Shown piece by piece: positions 35,082 to 43,249 of a stretch of DNA of 64,000 nucleotides. The stretch is taken from positions 49,171 to 113,170 of the forward strand of contig NZ_JBHUEO010000012.1 of the NCBI RefSeq assembly GCF_042680885.1, in the 5' to 3' direction. This DNA comes from Siminovitchia sediminis. Its GTDB lineage: Bacteria; Bacillota; Bacilli; Bacillales; Bacillaceae_C. Numbering within the stretch: the stretch's first letter is position 1; every line of letters starts with the position of its first letter. The position numbers and the translations under genes are program-made. The notes under the pieces were generated by a model. That model was given only the letters and a program-made list of their open reading frames with translations. It was not told the origin of the DNA and ran no database searches.

Positions 35082-36803
35082 CTAATCATAACGAGTCAAA
35101 AAGGCCCTCAGTTTTTCAGGTGTCCAGGTATTAATGACACTTGCACTTTGAATCCATCCTCTTCTCGCAAATGAAGCACCAAGCTCCATAAACTCCAAAT
35201 TTTCAATATTGTGGGCGTCTGTATTGATGACAAGTTTGACCCCTTTTGCCTGCGCATGCCTTAAATGTTCTGCAGCCAGGTCAAGTCTTGCCGGATTCGC
35301 GTTTAACTCCAGGGCCGTATCCGTCTTTTTCGCCATCTCAATCAGTTGTTCCATATCCACATCATACCCGTCTCTCCTGCCGATCAGCCTGCCGGTTGGA
35401 TGGGCAATAATATCCACATGTGGATTTTCCAGAGCATTTTTCAAGCGTTCCATTATTTTTCCTCGGGACTGAGAAAAACTGGAATGAATGGAGGCAATGA
35501 CAATATCGAGTTCGGCGAGCAGATCATCCTTGTAATCGAGACTGCCATCCGGCAAAATATCCATTTCAATTCCTGATAAAATCATTATATCGTCATATTT
35601 ATCGTTGAGTTTTTTGATCTCCTCGTTTTGTCTTTTGAGGCGATCAACCGTCAGGCCGTTGGCTACCCGCAAAAATTGGGAGTGATCTGTAATGGCCATG
35701 TATTGATAACCTTTTTTCCTGCAGGCTTCCACCATCTCTTCTATAGAAAATGCTCCGTCTGACCAAGTTGTATGCATATGAAGATCGCCTTTTATCTCTT
35801 TCGCTTGAATCAGTGGCCGGCTTTCATCATATTCATCCACTTCTTTTCCGTCTTCCCTGATCTCCGGCGGAATGAAAGGCAAATGAAAATGCCGATAGAA
35901 ATCAGCTTCGGCTTTAAAGGTTGTAACGATCCCGGTTTCCGTATTTTCTACTCCGTATTCACTAATTTTTTCGCCTCTGCTTTTTGCAAGCTGGCGCATT
36001 TTTACATTGTGTTCAGCTGAACCTGTAAAATGATGCAGGGCAGATGCAAACTCATCGGGTGCAACGATCCGAAAATCAACGGAAACACGATACTGTCCGC
36101 CTTCTATCAGTAATGTTACTTTTGTATCCCCGCTGGCTGTTGCTTCTCCGAACTGTTCCAGGCCTAACAGCTGCTCTTTAACCGCCTTTGGATCTTCGGT
36201 GGCAATGATGAAATCCAAATCTTTGATGGTTTCCTTGACACGCCGAAGGCTGCCGGCTCTTGAGAATCTCGTGATTTCCCTGATCTCTTTTAAAGAGGTT
36301 TCAATCAATTCTGCTAAAGGTATCATATAGGAAATAGGCAGTCTTTCCGGCTGTTTTCCCATCTGGGATAAAGCTTTCTTGATATTTTCTTCGGTCTTTT
36401 TTCCAAAACCCTTTAAACCTCTGATTTTTGCGCCTTCGCAGGCTGCTTTCAGTGATTCAATATCGACGACATCCAGCTCTTTATATAATCTGGCAATACT
36501 TTTTCCGCCAAGACCGGGTATTTGAAGCAGGGGAATAAGCCCTTTGGGTACCGTTTCCTGCAGCTCCTGAAGGACTGTGGACATCCCTGTTTCGATATAT
36601 TCTTCGATGACACCGGCTGTCCCCTTTCCGATCGAGGGAATTTTTGTGAGATCTGTTATTTCAGACAAGCTTCGGTCATCCGCTTCCAACGCAGCCGCAG
36701 CTTTTCGAAAGGCCGCTGTTTTAAATGGATTTTCCCCTTTCAATTCCATATAGACAGCGATTTGCTCCAGCAATCGAATGACATCTTTTTTATTGACATT
36801 CAT
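35082..36803 (-). CDS. polX: Family X DNA polymerase with PHP domain
   Basis: 573 residues. The N-terminal helix-hairpin-helix and polymerase beta-like half (TKIPSIGKGTAGVIEEYIET; LQIPGLGGKSIARLYKEL; the DLDFIIAT acidic metal site) is followed by a PHP exonuclease domain (KGDLHMHTTWSDGAFSIEEM ... ITDHSQ ... IIAHPTGR ... NTDAH). It fills short gaps in base-excision repair. ATG 36803 aligns with B. subtilis PolX and has GGTGA at 6 nt; the frame is open to 36815. Confidence 0.97.
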   Translation of the reverse strand: MNVNKKDVIRLLEQIAVYMELKGENPFKTAAFRKAAAALEADDRSLSEITDLTKIPSIGKGTAGVIEEYIETGMSTVLQELQETVPKGLIPLLQIPGLGGKSIARLYKELDVVDIESLKAACEGAKIRGLKGFGKKTEENIKKALSQMGKQPERLPISYMIPLAELIETSLKEIREITRFSRAGSLRRVKETIKDLDFIIATEDPKAVKEQLLGLEQFGEATASGDTKVTLLIEGGQYRVSVDFRIVAPDEFASALHHFTGSAEHNVKMRQLAKSRGEKISEYGVENTETGIVTTFKAEADFYRHFHLPFIPPEIREDGKEVDEYDESRPLIQAKEIKGDLHMHTTWSDGAFSIEEMVEACRKKGYQYMAITDHSQFLRVANGLTVDRLKRQNEEIKKLNDKYDDIMILSGIEMDILPDGSLDYKDDLLAELDIVIASIHSSFSQSRGKIMERLKNALENPHVDIIAHPTGRLIGRRDGYDVDMEQLIEMAKKTDTALELNANPARLDLAAEHLRHAQAKGVKLVINTDAHNIENLEFMELGASFARRGWIQSASVINTWTPEKLRAFLTRYD

Positions 36804-36862
36804 CTTAGTCACCAACCGTTCTTCATTCTCCCGCCTATCATTTTATCAAATACATAAATGAA

Positions 36863-36893
36863 AAGAAAAACTTCTCTTTCGAAAAGAGAAGTC
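36863..36893 (-). terminator. Terminator between cvpA and polX
   Basis: ACTTCTCTTT / AAAGAGAAGT hairpin followed by TTTCTTTTC on the minus strand, beginning at the cvpA stop. Confidence 0.75.
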
Positions 36894-37434
36894 AGTTTTG
36901 AATATAGTCAATCCACCATTCTCTCAACCCTTCAGATAGAAAAGGAGTATAGTGAATCATCCATTGTGCCAGGAATGAACCATTGATCGCACCTTGTATC
37001 GTGGGAATCGGCAATAAGGCTGCAATATACAGCAGAATAAAGAGCAGCAAATATGTCTCCAGAAAACCAAGAATCCCTCCGGCCCACACATTTAATGTTT
37101 TTAAGACCGGCAGGCTTGCAACAAAATCAAGTGCAGATCCAATCATGCCGAGGATGATACGTACGGCAAAAAAGATCAGTACAAAGGCTACAGCACGATA
37201 AAACGCTTCATCCAAGCCGACACCCTCAAACACCATTTCCAGCGTATTTCCGGGATCTATATCAGGGTATGGGATCCATAGCCGAAGGTTGGGTGCCAGA
37301 TCATCATAATATATGTACGCAACAACAAAAGAAATAATAAAACCGACCATATGGATCAATTGAAGGATAAAGCCTCTTCTTAACCCGACTAAAAAGCCGA
37401 TAACTAACAATACCAATAAAGCTAATGTCAACAT
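36892..37434 (-). CDS. yshB: CvpA family membrane protein
   Basis: A 180-residue protein with four membrane helices. The CvpA start (LVIGFLVGLRRGFILQLIHM with the conserved GLRRG) is visible, together with AVAFVLIFFAVRIILGMIGS and a glycine-rich third helix. The molecular role is unsettled; homologues are linked to colicin V export and envelope homeostasis. It follows zapA by 7 nt, as yshB does in B. subtilis. Confidence 0.92.
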   Translation of the reverse strand: MLTLALLVLLVIGFLVGLRRGFILQLIHMVGFIISFVVAYIYYDDLAPNLRLWIPYPDIDPGNTLEMVFEGVGLDEAFYRAVAFVLIFFAVRIILGMIGSALDFVASLPVLKTLNVWAGGILGFLETYLLLFILLYIAALLPIPTIQGAINGSFLAQWMIHYTPFLSEGLREWWIDYIQN

Positions 37435-37441
37435 CCGTGAT

Positions 37442-37702
37442 TCAGTCCTTTAAACGAGAAAGCTCCTGTTCCAAATCTTCCAGGCGCTCTTGAAGTTTGA
37501 TTTGCTCATGGACAGCATTTACAGCTGTCAAAACAGCGAGCTTGCTAGTGTCGAGGCTGGGGTTCACCGAGCGGATCTCCCGCATTTTTTCATCCACAAG
37601 CTCTGCAACCAGCCTCATATGCGATGACGTCTCCGTTCCTGTAATGATATAATGTTGTCCATATATCGTAACTGGAGTGCGTACTTTTTCACTTGATGAC
37701 AA
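37442..37702 (-). CDS. zapA: Cell division protein ZapA
   Basis: An 86-residue activator of FtsZ bundling. It has the family N-terminal strand (TPVTIYGQHYIITGTETSSH), VDEKMREI, the LDTSKLAVLTAVNAVHEQIK helix and a C-terminal coiled coil. The start is TTG 37702 behind GGGGGC. It is divergent from rnhC and leads the zapA-cvpA pair. Confidence 0.94.
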   Translation of the reverse strand: MSSSEKVRTPVTIYGQHYIITGTETSSHMRLVAELVDEKMREIRSVNPSLDTSKLAVLTAVNAVHEQIKLQERLEDLEQELSRLKD

Positions 37703-37842
37703 AGCGATGCCCCCATTCTCAAATAACTGTCTTTTTAAGGCTTTTCACCGAAACTCTTAAAAATCCTACCTTATATCATATCATGAATGAAAATAGATGG
37801 GAAACCATTTTTCCACGAAGAATTCAGAGAGGATGCTGATGT

Positions 37843-38778
37843 ATGGCTAATACTGTCATTCAATTGACACTTGAAGAGATACAGAAAATGAAGGAACATT
37901 ACCAATCCTGTTTATCTGAAAAAATTCCGCCCGGAGGTATTTTTTCAGCGAAGAAAAACGGATGCACCATTACGGCCTACCGTTCAGGCAAAGTCCTGTT
38001 TCAGGGAGCAGGCCATGCAGCAGAAGCCCTGCAATGGGGAAGCCCGGCAACAAAACAGAAAAAGCCGACCGTTTCAGGAAGCTCTTCAGGCATGCCTTTA
38101 CCTGAACAAATCGGTTCCATGTCAGTCATCGGATCAGATGAAGTCGGGAAAGGGGATTATTTCGGACCGCTCATTGTCGCCGCAGCATATGTAAAAAAAG
38201 ACCAAATTCCTTTGTTAAAGGAACTTGGCGTGAAGGATTCCAAGCATTTAACGGATGTGCAGATCTCAACGATCGCCAAAGATCTCATCACCTTTTTGCC
38301 ATACAGCCTGCTAAAGCTGGACAACCCCAAATATAATCAATTACAGGCATCCGGAATGACACAAGGAAAAATGACAGCCATTCTGCATAACGAGGTCCAT
38401 TACCGTCTGCTGGAAAAAATTTCACCCGAAAAGCCCGACGCTATTCTCGTTGATCAGTTTGCCAAGGCTCCCGTATATTACCAGTATCTAAAAGGGCAGA
38501 AGATTATTCAAAAGGAAAAAATATATTTTAGTACAAAAGCAGAAAGCATCCATGTGGCTGTGGCAGCAGCTTCCATCCTTTCCCGCTATGCCTTCGTACG
38601 TGCGTTTGACAAATTGAGTCAACAGGCAGGCTTTACTATCCCGAAAGGTGCGGGTCCCCTTGTTGATCAGGCTGCGGCCAGGCTGATCAGTGAAAAAGGT
38701 TTGGAGACCCTGAAAAGTTTTACAAAATTCCATTTTGCCAATACGGAAAAAGCAAAGAACATTGCCAAGCTAAGGTAG
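37843..38778 (+). CDS. rnhC: Ribonuclease HIII
   Basis: A 311-residue nuclease removing RNA from RNA-DNA hybrids. It has the TBP-like N-terminal domain (1-80) and the catalytic core opening GSDEVGKGDYFGPLIVAAAY. It continues with GVKDSKHL, ILVDQFAKAPVYYQYL, and SIHVAVAAASILSRYAFV carrying further acidic and conserved residues. The DEVGKGDYFGP form is diagnostic for HIII rather than HII. The ATG follows AGAGGA by 9 nt. Confidence 0.97.
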   Translation: MANTVIQLTLEEIQKMKEHYQSCLSEKIPPGGIFSAKKNGCTITAYRSGKVLFQGAGHAAEALQWGSPATKQKKPTVSGSSSGMPLPEQIGSMSVIGSDEVGKGDYFGPLIVAAAYVKKDQIPLLKELGVKDSKHLTDVQISTIAKDLITFLPYSLLKLDNPKYNQLQASGMTQGKMTAILHNEVHYRLLEKISPEKPDAILVDQFAKAPVYYQYLKGQKIIQKEKIYFSTKAESIHVAVAAASILSRYAFVRAFDKLSQQAGFTIPKGAGPLVDQAAARLISEKGLETLKSFTKFHFANTEKAKNIAKLR

Positions 38779-38830
38779 GGTGTACTTATTAAGGTCAGGT
38801 CCCAGGCTGGATGGGATCAGGGGCAAGGGC

Positions 38831-38883
38831 ATAGGGTCCGGTTGTTTTTTGGTTCGGGACATGTCCGAGAGTCCCTATTTTTC
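38831..38883 (+). terminator. Terminator-like hairpin downstream of rnhC
   Basis: ATAGGG / CCCTAT stem followed by T5, enclosing an inner GGACATGTCC palindrome. It lies about 50 nt after the rnhC stop. Confidence 0.6.
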
Positions 38884-38972
38884 GTGCTTTCCTGGGGATA
38901 AAACTCGAGTATCGCGATAAATTTCAAACGTGATTTGGAACGGGGTTAGGAATGTGGGATGGGGCTCGAGTG

Positions 38973-39220
38973 ACCGGTTTTATTGCTTGGACGAAAAAAG
39001 GTGATCGAGAATGAATCCATCAACCGTTTTTATCGCTTGCACGAAAAACGGACACTCGAGAAAAATCCTCCAATGACCGTTTTAATCAATTGGACAAAAA
39101 ACGGGATCTCAAAAGACCTCCGGTCCCCGTTTTTATAACCTGAAAAACGGGACCTCAAACGGGGTTTCAGTAACAGGTTTTCTTGCTTTCTCGAGATCAC
39201 CTCAGCCACCGACGAACATC
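38973..39220 (+). repeat. Degenerate tandem array of ~50-bp hairpin units
   Basis: Units start at about 38973, 39023, 39076, 39127 and 39173 (spacing 50, 53, 51, 46). The shared core is ACCGTTTTTAT-GCTTG-ACG followed by AAAAACGG and CTCGAG. Each of units 2-4 forms a stem: CCGTTTTT/AAAAACGG (39024-39051), CCGTTTT/AAAACGG (39077-39104) and CCCGTTTTT/AAAAACGGG (39126-39151). The stem is kept even where bases differ. No T-tract follows the stems, so they are not ordinary terminators. The 39221-39345 remainder holds nothing recognised. Confidence 0.75.
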
Positions 39221-39345
39221 AATGAAGAACAACTGATTCCCCACCATTGATTTCGCCACAGTTGCCGGTCTGTTTATGCCTGGTCCATTGGTGGCCCATT
39301 CAATAGAAGCCTGCCAGCAAAAGCACCAAGTACAGCTTTCCCACT

Positions 39346-39873
39346 TTACACCACCCATTGCGAAAGATTTGGATGTGATAATATCAATTTTTCAATTTCC
39401 TCAAGTGACTTCTTCAGTTCCATTTCAAACAGCCCTGTCTGAACCATCTCTGTTAGAAAGTGATGGATCTCTTCAATATATATCACTTGATTTTCTCTTA
39501 AAGATACCGTACTCTCATCCAAATCACTGAGGTTGTGAAAGAAAAGATACATATATTCAAAAACATCACCCGAATCATGATCCGTACCCAAATAAGCAGA
39601 TGCAATGGTATTTAATTCTGTATAATTGGATAAAAGCTCCTCACTTCCAGCTGCCAGAGAAGCTATTCGGTCTTTTGACATTTTATGTTCCTTTTGGATG
39701 TCCTCTATTTTGATGAACTTGATCATATCAATAGCGGCTGCTCTCATGCTGCTTTGGTATCTGATCGTTTGATCTTGCGGAAATTCGTCTTTATTGGATC
39801 CGCTGTAAACAGTATAAGCCGCAACCATCGCCATAAATAAAAACAGGTAAATCAGCAGGCGGTTTCTTCTCAT
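39346..39873 (-). CDS. Hypothetical protein with N-terminal membrane anchor
   Basis: A 175-residue protein. ATG 39873 follows GGGAGGG by 5 nt, and residues 5-21 (RLLIYLFLFMAMVAAYTVY region) form one membrane helix. The rest is soluble, acidic and mostly helical, with a probable coiled coil in the last 40 residues (IEEIHHFLTEMVQTGLFEME). I recognise no family. It is divergent from the MFS exporter and shares its intergenic region; functional linkage is unknown. Confidence 0.7.
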   Translation of the reverse strand: MRRNRLLIYLFLFMAMVAAYTVYSGSNKDEFPQDQTIRYQSSMRAAAIDMIKFIKIEDIQKEHKMSKDRIASLAAGSEELLSNYTELNTIASAYLGTDHDSGDVFEYMYLFFHNLSDLDESTVSLRENQVIYIEEIHHFLTEMVQTGLFEMELKKSLEEIEKLILSHPNLSQWVV

Positions 39874-39975
39874 TTCACCCTCCCGGTTTGCAGGCAAAAA
39901 TCCTAATTGATTGACTATTCGTTCATAAATAGGTAGCATTAGTTTACATTTTAGCATGATCTTTTGAGTCGGGTG

Positions 39976-41328
39976 ATGAATTTGGCACAAACAAAAAAAA
40001 CATATAGTTCATGGATTCTCGTACTTACGGTAGGGCTGGGCACTCTTTTAAATCCATTAAATTCATCCATGATATCTGTCGCATTGACACGCATGCAGCA
40101 GGACTTTGACCTCACCTTTGCCGATGCGTCCTGGCTCATATCGATATTCTATCTGGCCAGTGCAGTGGGACAGCCTGTGATGGGAAAATTAAGTGATATG
40201 TTTGGGCCCAAGAGGATGTTTTTGGCAGGTCTGGTTACGGTTGCGGCCGCTTCCCTTCTTGCTCCTTTCTCACCCAATTTTATTTTTCTCCTGGCATGCC
40301 GGGCATTGCAGGCCATCGGAAGTTCCACTTTATTTCCAAGCGGAATGAGCATTGTTCGGTCAAGCATTACAAAAGGACAGGGACAGGCTTTGGCCTGGCT
40401 ATCTATATTCGCAACAACATCTTCGGCCTTTGGCCCATCCGTCGGAGGTTTTTTGATAGATTCCTGGGATTGGCCATCGATCTTTTTTGTAAACTTTCCT
40501 TTTATTATCTTGTCATTTACCATGGCGATCTTTATTCTGCCGGATAAAGGCCGAGGAAAATTTGAATTGAGACGTATTGATTTTACAGGCATTGCTCTGT
40601 TTATTATTGCCGTTGTCGGACTTATACTATTCCTGTTATCCCTGGATTCGGAGATCAATGGCTGGGCGTTTATTCTTTTCTTGGCTTTTTCCATAGCTTT
40701 TTATTATTATGAAAAACGCAGGAAAGAACCCTTCATGGATGTCAAAGGTCTTAAAAATAACCCGAATGTCTCACTGATTTACTTGCAGTTTACAATTATC
40801 AATCTTGTTTACTATTGTTATTTCTTTGGGGTCCCTACCTTTTTACAGCAAGCAAAACAATACAGCCCTGGAGAAACGGGACTCATCATGCTGGCCTTGG
40901 CGGGATCCGGAGTCATCCTCTCGCCTCTGGCAGGAAGACTCATTGACCGGCATGGACCAAAGCCTGCTCTCATCACGGGTTCCGCCTTGTTGTTTATCGG
41001 GACTGCGCTCTTGCTCACACTCCAGGAGACTTCCTCTCTCTTATGGCTGCTCGTTGTCCTGGCTGTACTGGGAATAAGTAATGGTTTTAACAATATTTCG
41101 ATGCAGTCCGCTTTATATGGGCATGTGGCTCCAGAAGAAACCGGAACCGCATCCGGACTTTTTCAAACTAGCCGTTATTTAGGTGCTATTCTGTCTTCCA
41201 GTTTATTGGGCTTGGCTTTCCATAGTCATTTGGACATTCAGCACTTTCATTATGTTGCGTGGATCTGTCTTCTATTCAGTCTGTTTGTAATTTTGTTGTC
41301 TATAAGGCTGCCGAACAGCGGAGGCTAG
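39976..41328 (+). CDS. MFS transporter, DHA2-type multidrug exporter
   Basis: About 450 residues with around 14 membrane helices. It has the DHA motif C-like start GLGTLLNPLNSSMISVALTRM, motif A-like GKLSDMFGPKRMFLAGLV and LAGRLIDRHGPKPALITGS in the second half. A close relation to Bmr3/LmrB-type proteins is likely; substrates are unknown. ATG 39976 is chosen over TTG 39964, though both have only weak GGGTG-type sites. The gene 19 nt downstream encodes an NRDE protein. Confidence 0.85.
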   Translation: MNLAQTKKTYSSWILVLTVGLGTLLNPLNSSMISVALTRMQQDFDLTFADASWLISIFYLASAVGQPVMGKLSDMFGPKRMFLAGLVTVAAASLLAPFSPNFIFLLACRALQAIGSSTLFPSGMSIVRSSITKGQGQALAWLSIFATTSSAFGPSVGGFLIDSWDWPSIFFVNFPFIILSFTMAIFILPDKGRGKFELRRIDFTGIALFIIAVVGLILFLLSLDSEINGWAFILFLAFSIAFYYYEKRRKEPFMDVKGLKNNPNVSLIYLQFTIINLVYYCYFFGVPTFLQQAKQYSPGETGLIMLALAGSGVILSPLAGRLIDRHGPKPALITGSALLFIGTALLLTLQETSSLLWLLVVLAVLGISNGFNNISMQSALYGHVAPEETGTASGLFQTSRYLGAILSSSLLGLAFHSHLDIQHFHYVAWICLLFSLFVILLSIRLPNSGG

Positions 41329-41346
41329 GGAATGGAGGAATGAGAT

Positions 41347-42126
41347 ATGTGCATTATTTTTGCAGCTTACCGCTCACATCCGGATTATGAGTTGATTATT
41401 GCTGCCAATCGTGATGAATTTTACAGGCGTCCTTCGAAGGCAGCGCATTTTTGGGATGATGAGCCGAATATACTGGCAGGCAGGGATTTAAAGCAGATGG
41501 GTACTTGGATGGGCATTACGAAGAGCGGACGGTTTGCAGCATTGACCAATTATCGCAGCCCGGCTGAATTTCAAAAGCCGTACAAACGATCCAGAGGCCA
41601 GATTGTAAAAGACTTCCTGGCCGGAAATGAAGCACCCATTGAATTTCTAAAACGCCTGCAGCATAAAAAAGAAGAGTACAGAGGGTTTAACATATTGGTT
41701 GGAGATCAAAAAGAGCTGTATTATTACTCAAATATTGGAAATCAAATTCAGAAACTGCAAGCCGGAATATATGGGCTAAGCAATGATCAGCTGGACACGC
41801 CGTGGCCTAAAGCAGAAAAAGGAAAGCAGCATCTGCAACAGCTGCTCAACAGAAGCAATTGGAATTGTGAAGACCTCTTTAAACTCCTTGCGGACCATGA
41901 CCCTGCTCCTTCGGACAAACTGCCGCAAACCGGCATTCCAGTTGAACTGGAAAAAATGCTCTCTTCCATATTTATACAGAGTCCTGATTATGGAACACGA
42001 TGTTCTACCGTTTTGCTGATTGACCGGGAACATGAAGTTCATTTTGTGGAAAGGACTTTTGATGGGGGAACAATACAAGATCAAGCGTTCCGGTTCCGAT
42101 TAACAGCTGAAGAGGCCTCGACATGA
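41347..42126 (+). CDS. NRDE family protein (TANGO2-like)
   Basis: A 259-residue member of the transport-and-Golgi-organisation 2 family. The defining start MCIIFAAY with the NRDE tetrad (IIAANRDEFYRRP) and the following AGRDLKQMGTWMGITKSGRF and ALTNYR blocks are present, as is the Ntn-like N-terminal Cys2. The biochemical role in bacteria is unsettled; eukaryotic relatives are tied to heme or lipid trafficking. GGAGG lies 9 nt before ATG, 18 nt after the MFS gene. Confidence 0.9.
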   Translation: MCIIFAAYRSHPDYELIIAANRDEFYRRPSKAAHFWDDEPNILAGRDLKQMGTWMGITKSGRFAALTNYRSPAEFQKPYKRSRGQIVKDFLAGNEAPIEFLKRLQHKKEEYRGFNILVGDQKELYYYSNIGNQIQKLQAGIYGLSNDQLDTPWPKAEKGKQHLQQLLNRSNWNCEDLFKLLADHDPAPSDKLPQTGIPVELEKMLSSIFIQSPDYGTRCSTVLLIDREHEVHFVERTFDGGTIQDQAFRFRLTAEEAST

Positions 42127-42132
42127 AAAAGC

Positions 42133-42172
42133 CGCTGCTGGCGATGCTCCCCAGCAACGGTTTATTTTTTCG
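42133..42172. terminator. Bidirectional terminator between NRDE gene and ctaG
   Basis: CCGCTGCTGG / CCAGCAACGG stem around CGATGCTC with TTTATTTTTT on the plus side and AAAAAG on the other, between convergent genes. Confidence 0.8.
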
Positions 42173-43019
42173 GCAAATGGACAACTACTCCCTGGACAAC
42201 GCGTACGTTCTTGTCATCAACCTGTCCTTCGAGCTCATCTTCTTTTTTGCTCCACGTGCTTATCAAGGTAAAGAGAGCAAATCCGTAACTCGTCAATTGT
42301 ATCCCTTTCAATATTCCGCCTCCGAGCTGCTGGTCATAGGCGGCTGTCAAAGCCGGAAACAGCTGCCCTGCCACGGATGCGTAGTGTGTATAATGGATTT
42401 CACTAATGCCGACCAGGAGAAAAATTCCAATCGGCATGAGAAGGACGGCATTTAAAAAAACGTAGGCAACTCTTGTAAAATAAGAGTACCTGCTAATTTC
42501 AGGGACCGGCATAATGATCGTCCACCACATCAGAAATCCTGTCACCAACAGAAACAGTTGGCTGATTACCGACAGAATCAGATTTTGTTGGATGACATTG
42601 AACAATTCCGGTAAAAAGTAAGCTGTTAATGCTCCATTAAACAGCACAGCTGCAAGCCATGGATAACCGAACAGTTTAATAGCCAGCTTCAGTCGGTGAT
42701 TCCAAAAAATTTGCCTTGTCCAAGTTACAGGCATACTTAAAAGAAATAACGGCATAACAATAAATAACACTGTCATTAATTCAATGACATGGGCACTGAA
42801 TAAGTAATGATCTGCAGCTAGCTTTACAGGGCTTCCTTTGATCATCCACAAAGAGATGGCAGCCAAATAAAAATATAATTTTTGCTTGTTTGTCACCGTA
42901 TAATTGGGAGAATGTATGACTTTCTTCGCATAGAAAAAAGAAATAAGCGCAATCATGATAAAAGCTGCCGGATTCCACAATTCATACCATGTATATGTAC
43001 TCAACACATCCAAATTCAA
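42162..43019 (-). CDS. ctaG: Cytochrome c oxidase assembly factor CtaG
   Basis: A 285-residue membrane protein of the Caa3_CtaG family with seven helices. Conserved histidines and motifs are in HYLFSAHVIELMTVLFIVMP, WWTIIMPVPE and HYTHYASVAGQLFPALTAAYDQQLGGGILK. It is needed for copper-site assembly of caa3 oxidase. The start is TTG behind GAGGGGAT. In B. subtilis ctaG lies in the ctaBCDEFG operon; here it is separate, so it has moved or been split off. Confidence 0.9.
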   Translation of the reverse strand: MNLDVLSTYTWYELWNPAAFIMIALISFFYAKKVIHSPNYTVTNKQKLYFYLAAISLWMIKGSPVKLAADHYLFSAHVIELMTVLFIVMPLFLLSMPVTWTRQIFWNHRLKLAIKLFGYPWLAAVLFNGALTAYFLPELFNVIQQNLILSVISQLFLLVTGFLMWWTIIMPVPEISRYSYFTRVAYVFLNAVLLMPIGIFLLVGISEIHYTHYASVAGQLFPALTAAYDQQLGGGILKGIQLTSYGFALFTLISTWSKKEDELEGQVDDKNVRVVQGVVVHLPKK

Positions 43020-43192
43020 GGCGATCCCCTCTCCCTTATTTCAATGACGAGTCCCTTAGACTTTGCATTATATTTTATCACATTTTATGAAAAATCCTTC
43101 TTAAACCTGCATGAACTATAAATATTGCCACAATGATGACCTCTCACCATACTATTCTAAGTTGTCCATGTCTTTATTCTCAATCATAAGGA

Positions 43193-43220
43193 AAGACCAA
43201 ATCATAGTTGATTTGGCCTA
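43193..43220 (-). terminator. Terminator of pheST
   Basis: AGGCCAAATCA / TGATTTGGTCTTT stem around ACTA with TTCC following on the minus strand, about 30 nt after the pheT stop. Confidence 0.75.
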
Positions 43221-43249
43221 AAGATCATTCATTGATGTGATTGGTTAGC

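Noticed and set aside
38973..39220. CRISPR array
   Set aside because: Unit spacing is about 50 bp, but the repeats are too divergent, there are no unique fixed-length spacers between identical repeats, and no cas gene is present.
40149..40694. 181-codon minus-strand open frame over the MFS transporter gene
   Set aside because: Complementary to a clear 14-helix transporter; composition is that of a reverse-complement artefact.
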